From NCBI GenBank assembly GCA_902782805.1, contig CACZON010000053.1, positions 1 through 9,790 of the forward strand: a stretch of 9,790 nt of DNA, read 5' to 3'. The notes below the pieces were generated by a model. That model did not search any database and was not told the DNA's origin. It saw only the letters and a list, made by a program, of their open reading frames with translations. This document shows, piece by piece, positions 1 through 6,968 of the stretch (positions within the stretch are counted from its first letter, which is position 1; each line of letters begins with the position of its first letter). A program made the translations under genes and the position numbers. This DNA is from Oscillospiraceae bacterium. Lineage in GTDB: Bacteria; Bacillota; Clostridia; Oscillospirales; Acutalibacteraceae.

Positions 1-811
1 CCGACGTTATCATAGACATAGCCCTGGTTGAGCGATCCGGTCGAGGTGAAGATTGCGACATCCGGATATTTTGCGTGAAGCTGTTCAAAGATCGGATCGA
101 GATCTTCCCACTTGTCGACTTTGATCGATTCCTTGTTCGGATCGGACCACTTCGAATCGTAGTCATAGCCGATGCCGTCGAGATATTTCGCGGCGATGCA
201 GCAGATGGAAACCGAGATTGCGAAGTCCTTTACGCTCGGAAGCGCATAGAGGCCGTCGCCGACATAGCAGCCGGCCAAGATCCATTCGGGAAGCTGGGTG
301 GGGATATCGGCGCCGTAGGTCTCGAAGAGGCCGTCCTTTGCCATATCATAGGCGTAGTCGCTGTTGACGCAGGTCTTGAAGCCGAGCGCGTTGCCGGCGT
401 AGATGTCGACCTGTTCGCCGGAAGCGAACATCAGCGGGAGCTGCGTTCTGTACGTCGTAGCGTCCGCGATATAAAGGCCAACTTCAACGCCGATCTTTTC
501 CCTGCAATAATCACTCAGAAGGCCAGCGATTCTGTCCTGTCCGGCCGGAGCGCCGTTCCAGGTGAAGAAGCTGAAAATGACCTTCGGATAATTGCCGGAT
601 TCTTTTCTTTCAGCAATAGCCTTCTCAGCCGGAGTCATTTCTTCTCCGGAGGGTTCGGGCGTATCGCTGGAAGCGGGGGTGCTGCTGCCCTGGCTCGAAG
701 ACGGCGTGCTGCTTGACGGAGTGGAGCTCGACGGCGTATCGCTCGAGGAGCATCCGGCAAGGATCGCAATCACCATGCAGAGGCACAGGACGACTGCCAG
801 AATTTTTTCAT
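1..811 (-). CDS. Carbohydrate ABC transporter substrate-binding lipoprotein, 3' end outside window, frameshifted near start
   Basis: Extracellular sugar-binding lipoprotein that would deliver a sugar or oligosaccharide to an ABC importer. The reading frame (about 267 residues here, continuing past the left edge) has a lipoprotein signal with the lipobox LAGC followed by Ser, then a Ser/Thr/Pro-rich linker with repeats of SSSTP, then a family 1 solute-binding domain starting near YPKVIFSFFTWNG. The stretch with FASGEQVDIYAGNALGF followed by a tract ending LYALPSVKDF is typical of LplA-like binding proteins of clostridia. The start is abnormal: ATG at 811-809 has a good ribosome site (AAGAAGGA, 5-nt gap), but only six A residues follow, so that frame stops after 13 codons. 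Seven A residues would give MKKILAVV and join the lipoprotein frame. The next in-frame ATG (776) would leave too short a signal peptide. It lies 108 bp after the isomerase gene on the same strand, so permease genes may follow beyond the window. The family call is firm; the sugar is unknown. Confidence 0.85.
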
Positions 812-919
812 AGTGTTCCTTCTTATAAATCTATCTTTGACTCTCCGAAAGACCTCCAAATCTCTTGCGGGGAGTTTCAGAACAAAGAATGCAACAGAAG
901 AGTAGAACAGATCCTAAAA
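812..919 (-). other. Gap between isomerase and lipoprotein genes
   Basis: This 108-bp gap holds the lipoprotein ribosome site (AAGAAGGA, about 824-817). I see no convincing terminator hairpin and no well-spaced promoter, which favours co-transcription of the two genes. Confidence 0.4.
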
Positions 920-1765
920 TCAGCTTTGCGGCTGCGGCATGGGGATTCCCAGCGCTTCTGCATATGCCCGGACCTGATCGGCAGCGAGCCGGTATTCCTC
1001 CTGGGTATCGAGATGTTCCAAAAGCAGAGGGACGTCGGGATAACGGAGAAGCTCCGTCAGATACGCGCCGTAATCGAGGGAGCCGAGGCCGATGCGGATC
1101 TCCGAGATATGAACGAGGAATTTTTCGTCCATAAAGACGTCTTTCGCATGGCAGGAACGGATCTTCGGCCCGAGGCGCGCAAACGCGTCGCGGATGATCT
1201 CGCCGTTTTTATAGACCTTTTCCGGCATATTGAGGATATTCACCGGATCGAGATGAACGGCAAAGCGCTCCCGGTCGACGTCACGGATCATTTGGACGTA
1301 GGAATCAACGGAATCCGGATAAGCCCACTGCATCAGTTCCATCGTATAATAGGTTCTGCGCGGCCGGACGGCGTCGATGATCCTCTGGATCGCTTCGATC
1401 GTTTCTTCATAGGTACCGGGCGCGTAATTGCCCGGATCCGCTCCGCACCAGTAGCTGCCCTTCGAACCGGAAACGTCGACGCAGCAGCGCGCGCCGGTAC
1501 GTTCCGCGAGTGCAAGGCGGCGGATATTGTATTCGATCGCAGCTTCCTTGATCTTCGGGTCGGGCGAAATCAGGTTGGACCATGCGCCGACCTCCGCAAG
1601 GACGATATCGTTCTCGCGCGCGGCGGCGAGGTATTCTTCGATTTCGCGTTCGGAAGCATTTTCGTCCACCGGAACGTAGGCGGCGTTATAGCCGAGCTGC
1701 CGGTTGAGTTTTACCCATTCCTCCGCCGAATGAAATTCCGGCAAGGGGGCACCGAAACGAATCAT
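920..1765 (-). CDS. Sugar phosphate isomerase/epimerase-like TIM-barrel protein (AP endonuclease 2 / xylose isomerase-like fold)
   Basis: A 281-residue cytoplasmic protein, the normal length for the IolE / D-tagatose 3-epimerase superfamily. These enzymes use a divalent metal held by Glu, Asp, His and Glu at the C-terminal ends of barrel strands to interconvert keto- and aldo-sugars or dehydrate inositol derivatives. Matching residues are visible: Glu143 (MELM), Asp173 with His171 (HLDP), His206 (SCHAKD) and Glu250 (LLLEH), in the expected order and spacing. The N-terminus has no signal peptide. ATG 1765 is preceded by a purine-rich ribosome site (GGAGAAGG). It is the first gene after the leftward promoter in the gap and is followed by a sugar-binding lipoprotein, while a GH120-like glycosidase is transcribed divergently. 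This supports a role in catabolism of the imported sugar. The exact substrate cannot be read from sequence, and this superfamily is often mis-assigned, so no gene symbol is given. Confidence 0.85.
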   Translation of the reverse strand: MIRFGAPLPEFHSAEEWVKLNRQLGYNAAYVPVDENASEREIEEYLAAARENDIVLAEVGAWSNLISPDPKIKEAAIEYNIRRLALAERTGARCCVDVSGSKGSYWCGADPGNYAPGTYEETIEAIQRIIDAVRPRRTYYTMELMQWAYPDSVDSYVQMIRDVDRERFAVHLDPVNILNMPEKVYKNGEIIRDAFARLGPKIRSCHAKDVFMDEKFLVHISEIRIGLGSLDYGAYLTELLRYPDVPLLLEHLDTQEEYRLAADQVRAYAEALGIPMPQPQS

Positions 1766-1904
1766 TTTCCTTCTCTCCTTTCCTCCGATACGGGTCGCCC
1801 TTTTGCGGTAAAACTCTCAAAAAACGCCGCTTTGAACGGCTGGCCCGCATCGCTGTTCTGCTGAGGAAAGTCTTTGCTGTTCAGGCAATTTTAGATATAT
1901 GAAT

Positions 1905-1933
1905 AATATAGCACATCTTTTTTCTTTTTTCAA
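1905..1933 (-). promoter_or_regulatory. Sigma-A-type promoter for the isomerase/lipoprotein unit
   Basis: On the minus strand the -35 box TTGAAA (1933-1928) is followed by a 17-bp spacer and the -10 box TATATT (1910-1905). Transcription would start near 1898 and give a leader of about 130 nt before the ATG at 1765. A T-rich flank lies upstream of the -35 box. Box match and spacing are good; use is inferred. Confidence 0.65.
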
Positions 1934-2050
1934 CATTGTTTTTTATTTTTAATGTTTTTTGTGAAAATATATATTTCTGAATTGAAATTATTGTTCGCTT
2001 CCGCGATTTCACCTTCTTTTTCATCATTTTGCACAAATTGAAAGATCCGA

Positions 2051-2079
2051 TTGACGCTTTCTCTCAGAACGCTTATAAT
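2051..2079 (+). promoter_or_regulatory. Sigma-A-type promoter for the GH120-like gene
   Basis: TTGACG (2051-2056), a 17-bp spacer and a perfect TATAAT (2074-2079). The start of transcription is expected near 2086, leaving a leader of about 30 nt with the ribosome site AAGGAAG at 2102-2108. This is the strongest promoter match in the window. Confidence 0.75.
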
Positions 2080-2114
2080 AAAAGTACGATAATACCCATG
2101 AAAGGAAGATGGAA

Positions 2115-4061
2115 ATGGCAAAAGACTTAACGGCCCGCCTCCCGAACGGTGAATATTTCGAATTCTGGGAGAAAGAACAGCACTACGAACGCGAACTCCA
2201 CGTCGCCTGTGAAAATCCCGCGGCAAGCGACGACAACGACGGCTCGATCGACCGTCCGTTCAAGACGATCAACGCTGCAGCTCAGATTGCCACCCCCGGA
2301 ACCCGTGTTCTGATCCACGGCGGCACCTACCGCGAAACGGTCAGCCCCGCCCGGAGCGGCGAAGGTCCGGAAAAAATGATCGCCTACGAAGCCTACGGTG
2401 ACGGCGAGGCGATCATCAAGGCTTCCGTGATCGCGAAAAGTTTCAAGCGCAGCACCGACTGGAACCTGTTCCGCGGTGTTCGCCCCGCGCCGGGCGTCAA
2501 TCCCGTGATCTGGGAAACGAAGCTCGATCCGAAGGATTTCCAGGGGTACAATCCCTTCTGCGCAATCAACATCATCCACGACCGTCTTTTCATTGAATTT
2601 GATAAAACGGATATGACGACCTACCTCAACCGCCGCGGTATGGTTTTCTGTGACGGCAAACCGCTTTTGCAGGTTCCGCTTTACAACCACATGGCTTCTA
2701 CCCCCGGTTCCTACTGGGTCGAAGCGAACGGCCAGAAGGTTCATTTCCGTCTCCCGGATGACGGCGATCCCGCCGATCATCTGATCGAGCTGACCTCCCG
2801 CGAGCAGTGCTTCGCTCCGGAGGAATCCTTTATCTCCTATATCAAGGTAAAAGGACTGACCCTCGCTCACGCGGCAACCGGCGCTCCGGTTCCGCAGCGC
2901 GGCGCTCTTTCGGCGCACAGAGGCCACCACTGGATCATTGAAGACTGCACGATCGACTGGTCCAACTGCGTCGGAATCGATATCGGAAGCGAATGCTGGC
3001 ACCATAATCACGAACCCGACCGCCCCAACGGCTATTCGATCATCCGCCGCTGCAAGATCTTCGATGCCGGCGTCTGCGGAATTGCCGGCCTCGGCGCGGT
3101 TCAGATGCTCATTGAGGACAACCTGATCGAGGGGACCGGCTGGCAGAAGATGGAGCTCTCCTGGGAAGCCGCCGGCCTCAAATTCCACAACACGCGCAAC
3201 AGCCTCTTCCGCCGCAACATCTTTACGAAAACCTTCCGCGCCGACCATATCTGGCTCGACGTCGGCAACATGAACAACCGCATCACTCAAAACCTCTTCC
3301 TCGACGGAATCGAACAGCGCGAGGCGATCTTCATCGAATGCAGCCGTGACGACGTCAACCTGCTCGACAACAACATCTTCTGGAACGTTCAGGGCCGGTT
3401 CGACGAATCGAAGGTTCCGCACGTTTCCGGATCCGCCCCGTGGTACGCGATGGGCGAGGATGATCTTGTAAACGGTTACGCGATCTACGGCGAAGGCACG
3501 GATTATTACTACATCACGAACAACCTGATCGGAAACTGCCGCAGCGCCGGCTATTTCCAGAAGACGGTTGCCTTCCGCCTTGCGGGACGCGGCGGTACGG
3601 CGCGCGACGCAAAGATCTTCAACAACATCTTCTACAACTGCGGCGAAGCCGCCATCAAATTCCCGACGGTCAACAACGAATCCGAAGGCAACGTCTTTGT
3701 CAAGATGCCCAGCGGATATCTGCGGATCCTCTTCCCCGCGCCGACGGAATGCCTCGATCTCAAGGCCTGGCAGAACTTCCACGGTTTTGATAAGAACGGC
3801 GCGATCGGCGATTTCGATATTGAAATCGATACGGACCGCTTCGTGATGACCGTGAAGCCCTCCTCCGGCGATCCCTTCCCGTTCAGAAGGATGGATTCTT
3901 CGAAGCGCTGCAAGGTCGACGAACTGCCGAAGCTCTTCGCCGACGAAAAGACGCCGACCGATTTCTTCGGCAACGACGTATCCGGCGTGGAACGCATCGC
4001 GGGACCGATCGCCGATCTTCCGCTCGGTGTGGAGATCAATATCGACCCGAGAAAACTCTGA
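2115..4061 (+). CDS. Right-handed parallel beta-helix glycosidase, GH120 (beta-xylosidase)-like
   Basis: A 648-residue protein with no signal peptide or membrane segment, so cytoplasmic. It resembles the GH120 family typified by the Thermoanaerobacterium beta-xylosidase XylC (about 640 residues), a retaining enzyme that releases xylose from the non-reducing end of xylo-oligosaccharides. The N-terminal part has the beta-helix entry DGSIDRPFKTINAAA and the loop HGGTYRETV. The middle has repeated helix rungs such as WIIEDCTIDWSNCVGIDIG, IIRRCKIFDAGVCGIAG and LIEDNLIEGTG. The family's Asp nucleophile and Glu acid/base fit Asp382 (HIWLDVGN) and Glu408 (IFIECSRDD), 26 residues apart. As I recall, the XylC pair is 23 apart. 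The start is placed at ATG 2115, because ATG 2109 is only one base from the ribosome site. It has its own promoter and terminator and is therefore probably single-gene. The fold is near certain; the xylosidase specificity is likely but rests on remembered family features. Related uncharacterised beta-helix proteins are the alternative. Confidence 0.8.
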   Translation: MAKDLTARLPNGEYFEFWEKEQHYERELHVACENPAASDDNDGSIDRPFKTINAAAQIATPGTRVLIHGGTYRETVSPARSGEGPEKMIAYEAYGDGEAIIKASVIAKSFKRSTDWNLFRGVRPAPGVNPVIWETKLDPKDFQGYNPFCAINIIHDRLFIEFDKTDMTTYLNRRGMVFCDGKPLLQVPLYNHMASTPGSYWVEANGQKVHFRLPDDGDPADHLIELTSREQCFAPEESFISYIKVKGLTLAHAATGAPVPQRGALSAHRGHHWIIEDCTIDWSNCVGIDIGSECWHHNHEPDRPNGYSIIRRCKIFDAGVCGIAGLGAVQMLIEDNLIEGTGWQKMELSWEAAGLKFHNTRNSLFRRNIFTKTFRADHIWLDVGNMNNRITQNLFLDGIEQREAIFIECSRDDVNLLDNNIFWNVQGRFDESKVPHVSGSAPWYAMGEDDLVNGYAIYGEGTDYYYITNNLIGNCRSAGYFQKTVAFRLAGRGGTARDAKIFNNIFYNCGEAAIKFPTVNNESEGNVFVKMPSGYLRILFPAPTECLDLKAWQNFHGFDKNGAIGDFDIEIDTDRFVMTVKPSSGDPFPFRRMDSSKRCKVDELPKLFADEKTPTDFFGNDVSGVERIAGPIADLPLGVEINIDPRKL

Positions 4062-4077
4062 TTCACCTTCCATAAGG

Positions 4078-4114
4078 AAAAGAGCGAAAACCTTTTCGGT
4101 TTTCGCTCTTTTTT
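4078..4114. terminator. Bidirectional rho-independent terminator
   Basis: A perfect 12-bp stem, AGAGCGAAAACC (4081-4092) paired with GGTTTTCGCTCT (4098-4109), has a TTTTC loop and is followed by a run of T on the plus strand. A run of A lies upstream, so it also has a short T tail on the minus strand. It sits between the convergent GH120-like (stop 4061) and MATE (stop 4125) genes and can serve both. Confidence 0.9.
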
Positions 4115-4124
4115 GCGTTTATTC

Positions 4125-5555
4125 TCAGGCGCTGCGGCGCAGCCTGCCGCGCGCGCGGCGTTTTTCCAAGAACTTCGGAAGCGCGGCGCGTCCGACGTTC
4201 GTTACCGGCTTGATCCATTTTCCGGAATAAAGATGGACCTGCATCAGGATATATCGGATCGGCTCGTCGATAAAGCAGCAGAGGAAAACGACCCAGTACG
4301 GCGCATGGAACACGAAGCCGCTCAGCAGTACCGCCGGCAGCAGCATCGCGTACATAAAAACGATCTCGAGCACGGTTCCGTAAACCGCGTCGCCGGCGGC
4401 GCGGTAGGTATCGTTCTGGAGCCAGTTGCCCATACGGATGATCGACGCGACGAAATAGATCAGCAGAAACGCCTGCGCGGCGTCGTAGGAATCTCCGGAA
4501 AGGCCCATGCTCGTAAGGATCGGCTTGCGGACGAAGAGTACGATCAGCATCACGACGAAAATTACGCCGCTGCAGAGATAGACGAGCCGCTTCGCACGCT
4601 CGTATGCGGTATCAAGCTCGCCCGCGCCGACGCAGGTCCCGACCAGAACGGAGGCGGCAACGGAGAATCCCGCGAAGAAACCGATGATGAGGCCTTCGAT
4701 CGTGCGGAAAACAGCGATCGCCGCGATCACGGATTCCGCCTGGCGTCCGATGGTGATATTGATCAGCATATTGCCGATCCCGAGGAAAAGCTCGTTGCAG
4801 ATGATCGGGAAGCATTTGATCAGATAGAGCCGGAGGAATTGCTTCGTCCAGGCAAAATGCGCGCGCACACGGAACAGATGGCGGTAGCCGGTCGCTTTGC
4901 ACATAAGATAGATTGCCGCCGCGTTGACAAACGCCGCGCAGACCGTCGCCAGCGCCGCGCCGCGGATTCCCATGGCCGGGAATCCGAATTTGCCGAAAAT
5001 AAAGATCCAGTTGAGGAGGATGTTCGCGGCGACCGAGGCGATCGAAGCCGCCATCGGGATCTTCACGCGCTCCGTCGCGCGCAGAAGGGTGCTCATGCAC
5101 ATCGAGACGACCTGCAGCGGATAGGCAAAGCCGACGATCCGCAGATATCTGCAGCCGATTTCGGCGATCTGCGATTTATTCGTATAGATCCGCATCATCA
5201 GCTGCGGCGCCGCAATCGCGCCGACGGCGAAAATAATGCTGACCGACATCATAAAGCTCAGGGTGACCCCGTAGGAGCGGGCGATCCCGTCGTCTTCCTT
5301 CGAGCCGTGGTACTGCGCGATAAAAAGGCTTCCGCCGCCGACAAAGCCCCAGTAACAGGAAAACATCAGCGAAGAAAACTGGCCGCAGAGTCCCAGCGCG
5401 CCGACGGAAAGCTCGCCGAGCGGAGCCACCATCATCGTATCGACCATGCTGGCGGTCGTACTCAGAAGATTCTGCAGTGCAACCGGAATCGCGATTGCCA
5501 GCAGTTTTTTCAAAAAATCTTTCCAGAAGAAGGGTTCCCTCGCAGATGGATGCAT
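4125..5555 (-). CDS. MATE-family multidrug/toxin exporter
   Basis: A polytopic inner-membrane antiporter that would expel drugs or metabolites in exchange for Na+ or H+. The 476-residue chain has about 12 hydrophobic helices in two MATE repeats. Family features at the N-terminus are IPVALQNLLSTTASMVDTMM, then LGELSVGALGL, then the glycine-rich FVGGGSLFIAQYHGSKEDD. The C-terminal tail is basic (EKRRARGRLRRSA). The frame is also open from an ATG at 5618, but that ATG lies inside the inverted repeat at or before the predicted transcript start. ATG 5555 has GGAAAGG about 10 nt upstream and gives the usual MATE length, so it is chosen. It has its own promoter within the gap after spoIVB and the shared terminator after it. 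Nothing ties it functionally to the polyamine or sugar genes nearby. The substrate is unknown. Confidence 0.92.
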   Translation of the reverse strand: MHPSAREPFFWKDFLKKLLAIAIPVALQNLLSTTASMVDTMMVAPLGELSVGALGLCGQFSSLMFSCYWGFVGGGSLFIAQYHGSKEDDGIARSYGVTLSFMMSVSIIFAVGAIAAPQLMMRIYTNKSQIAEIGCRYLRIVGFAYPLQVVSMCMSTLLRATERVKIPMAASIASVAANILLNWIFIFGKFGFPAMGIRGAALATVCAAFVNAAAIYLMCKATGYRHLFRVRAHFAWTKQFLRLYLIKCFPIICNELFLGIGNMLINITIGRQAESVIAAIAVFRTIEGLIIGFFAGFSVAASVLVGTCVGAGELDTAYERAKRLVYLCSGVIFVVMLIVLFVRKPILTSMGLSGDSYDAAQAFLLIYFVASIIRMGNWLQNDTYRAAGDAVYGTVLEIVFMYAMLLPAVLLSGFVFHAPYWVVFLCCFIDEPIRYILMQVHLYSGKWIKPVTNVGRAALPKFLEKRRARGRLRRSA

Positions 5556-5588
5556 AAGCGGCCGACCTTTCCGTTTGATGAACGACTG

Positions 5589-5623
5589 AACGAATGCGGA
5601 CCGTAAAAAGGTCCGCATTCGTT
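5589..5623. promoter_or_regulatory. Perfect 14-bp inverted repeat abutting the MATE -10 box (operator or leader hairpin)
   Basis: Arms AACGAATGCGGACC (5589-5602) and GGTCCGCATTCGTT (5610-5623) are perfect complements separated by 7 bp, so arm centres are 21 bp apart, about two helical turns. On the minus strand the repeat begins at the base after the -10 box and covers the expected transcription start. A minus-strand terminator is less likely because the sequence after the stem (CAGTCGTTC) has no T run. A plus-strand terminator is possible in sequence terms, but no plus-strand gene precedes it. Confidence 0.6.
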
Positions 5624-5652
5624 AGTTTATTCTTTTTGGGAGTATTTGTCAA
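5624..5652 (-). promoter_or_regulatory. Sigma-A-type promoter for the MATE gene
   Basis: On the minus strand a perfect TTGACA (5652-5647), a 17-bp spacer and TAAACT (5629-5624, 4 of 6 matches to TATAAT). It lies between the spoIVB stop (5674) and the MATE start (5555), giving a leader of about 60 nt. Confidence 0.65.
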
Positions 5653-5673
5653 GGCAGCCGCCGCGCACCCGCC

Positions 5674-6882
5674 TTATGCAGCCGCGCAGGACTGCGCCGT
5701 GCGGAGCATCGTTTCGGCAAAGATCCCGTATCCGCGTTTCGGATCGCCGAGAAAAACGTGGGTCACCGCGCCGACGAGTTTTCCCTCCTGGAGAATCGGG
5801 CTTCCGCTCATGCCCTGGAGGATCCCGCCCGTCTTTTCGATCAGGCGCGGATCGGTCACGCGGATCTGAAGATTCTTCGTCTGCCGGTTTTCGCCGAATC
5901 GGACGCGCTCGATCTCGACCTCGTAAAGCTGCGGCCCGGTTTCGTCGACCGTCGCGAGGATTTGCGCCGCCCCTTTTTTGACGTTTTGTTTATGCGCAAC
6001 GCAGACCGTTTCGCCGCCCGGGTCTCCGGAGAAAAGCGTGCCGTAGATCCCCGTTTCCGTGTTGAGCGCCGCTTTGCCGATCACACCGCCTTCGAAATAG
6101 CCCTGAAGCTGTCCCGCGGCGCCGGAAACCGCTTTTTTGCAGCCGATCAGACGCACCTTTTCGATCTCTCCGCTCGAAATCGGGATCAGAACGCCGCTTT
6201 CCGCTTCGCAGATCCCGTGGCCGAGTCCGCCGAACGCGCCGCTTTGCGGATCCAAAAAAGTCAGCGTACCGATTCCGGCGCTGCTGTCTTTGACCCACAT
6301 GCCGCCGCGCAGAAGATTCTCCCGCGCGGACCGCGCCGGAGACAGCGCAAAAAAGAGCGTCTTTTCTCCGCGCAGAACGCCGACCGTTACCTTTCCGCCG
6401 CCCGAACGGTTGAGCTTTTCCGAAAAATCGCTGCCGCCCGAGATCTCCTCGTCGTCGAGGGATCGGATGATGTCGCCGACCTCAAAACCGGCGTCCTTTG
6501 CGGGTGAAACGAATCCGTCCGCCGTTTCGACGCCGGTGATCTTTACGACGATCGCGCCGTCGCAGAGCATTTTTACGCCGAAGAGTTCTCCGCCGAGCAG
6601 AACCTGTTCTTCCGCTTCGGTCGACATCCGCACCGTCTTCACGGGAATCAAGCCGAACAGCCGAAGCTCCGCTTCGCGCGGCGGAAGCTCACCGGATAAG
6701 GCCGCCGAAAGAGCCTGATCTTCCTCGGCGGCGCTGAAAAAGCCGGCGAGCGAAAACGCTTCGCCTTCGGAAACGTAAAATTCATCCGGAAGCTCCCGAT
6801 CCGCCGCCGCGATCAGAAGGATCAGACTCATCGCGAGGCCGAAAATCGTAAAATAGCATTTTTTAAATATTTTCCCAGCCAG
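5674..6882 (-). CDS. spoIVB: SpoIVB sporulation serine peptidase
   Basis: Membrane-anchored serine protease made in the forespore. In Bacillus it is secreted into the space between the forespore membranes, where it cuts SpoIVFA and so triggers pro-sigma-K processing. The 402-residue form has an N-terminal basic segment and hydrophobic helix (about 10-27), a PDZ domain (about 105-185) and a C-terminal SpoIVB peptidase (S55) domain starting at DSSAGIGTLTF. The catalytic triad is present: His222 (GLGHGI), Asp344 (VTDPRLIEKTGG) and Ser359 (QGMSGSPI), with the 15-residue Asp-Ser spacing seen in Bacillus. The end GAVTHVFLGDPKRGYGIF is diagnostic. Start choice: the ATG at 6831 has no ribosome site and would cut off the basic segment. 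A CTG at 6882-6880 lies 7 nt after a strong AAAGGAGG and restores a signal-anchor, so it is preferred; ATT 6885 is the alternative. Unusually it lies between pot genes and a MATE gene rather than beside recN and spo0A. Confidence 0.95.
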   Translation of the reverse strand: MAGKIFKKCYFTIFGLAMSLILLIAAADRELPDEFYVSEGEAFSLAGFFSAAEEDQALSAALSGELPPREAELRLFGLIPVKTVRMSTEAEEQVLLGGELFGVKMLCDGAIVVKITGVETADGFVSPAKDAGFEVGDIIRSLDDEEISGGSDFSEKLNRSGGGKVTVGVLRGEKTLFFALSPARSARENLLRGGMWVKDSSAGIGTLTFLDPQSGAFGGLGHGICEAESGVLIPISSGEIEKVRLIGCKKAVSGAAGQLQGYFEGGVIGKAALNTETGIYGTLFSGDPGGETVCVAHKQNVKKGAAQILATVDETGPQLYEVEIERVRFGENRQTKNLQIRVTDPRLIEKTGGILQGMSGSPILQEGKLVGAVTHVFLGDPKRGYGIFAETMLRTAQSCAAA

Positions 6883-6905
6883 AATTTCACCTCCTTTGCA
6901 GTTCT

Positions 6906-6934
6906 ATTCTGCCCGCAAAGGAAGAAAATCAAAC
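6906..6934 (-). promoter_or_regulatory. Possible forespore (sigma-F/G) promoter for spoIVB
   Basis: On the minus strand GTTTG (6934-6930), a 15-bp spacer and GGGCAGAAT (6914-6906), which fits the remembered sigma-F -10 pattern GGnnAnAnT. The -35 match is 4 of 5. The predicted leader is very short, with the ribosome site almost at the 5' end. In Bacillus spoIVB is driven by sigma-F and sigma-G. Weak evidence from sequence alone. Confidence 0.3.
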
Positions 6935-6968
6935 GGGATTTACAAATCGTTCTTTGGGTTTTTTCGTC

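Larger units (their letters stand above)
1766..2114. other. Divergent intergenic control region
   Basis: AT-rich gap of 349 bp between the leftward isomerase gene and the rightward GH120-like gene. It holds one promoter for each direction, described separately. Between the two -35 boxes lies an imperfect AT-rich palindrome, GAAAATATATATTTC (1963-1977), which could be an operator or only compositional. The leader of the leftward transcript contains the heptamer GAACAGC twice on the minus strand (1882-1876 and 1858-1852), and a short GCCG/CGGC hairpin followed by GTTTTTT near 1840-1820. No small ORF or RNA gene could be supported. Confidence 0.5.

Noticed and set aside
75..716. Plus-strand ORF of 213 codons over the lipoprotein gene
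   Set aside because: Shadow of the binding-protein frame on the minus strand, which has a lipobox and family motifs.
713..1864. 383-codon plus-strand ORF across the isomerase gene
   Set aside because: Antisense to the isomerase, which has metal-binding residues and a ribosome site. This ORF has neither.
1963..1977. AT-rich palindrome as a firm operator call
   Set aside because: The surrounding 100 bp are so AT-rich that such a palindrome is expected by chance, so it is kept only as an observation.
2109..2114. ATG 2109 as the start of the GH120-like gene
   Set aside because: It is one base from AAGGAAG, too close. ATG 2115 has a 6-nt gap.
2127..4073. 648-codon ORF antisense to the whole GH120-like gene
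   Set aside because: It is codon-aligned with the sense gene and open only because that gene avoids TTA, CTA and TCA codons. Its protein is low-complexity and Val/Asp/Arg-rich, with no recognisable domain.
4113..5606. 497-codon ORF antisense to the MATE gene
   Set aside because: Same codon-phase shadow effect. The product is charged, rich in His, Asp and Arg, without family motifs, and the opposite strand encodes a clear MATE protein.
5556..5618. Upstream ATG (5618) as the MATE start
   Set aside because: It lies inside the inverted repeat at or before the predicted transcription start and lacks a ribosome site. ATG 5555 fits the family length.
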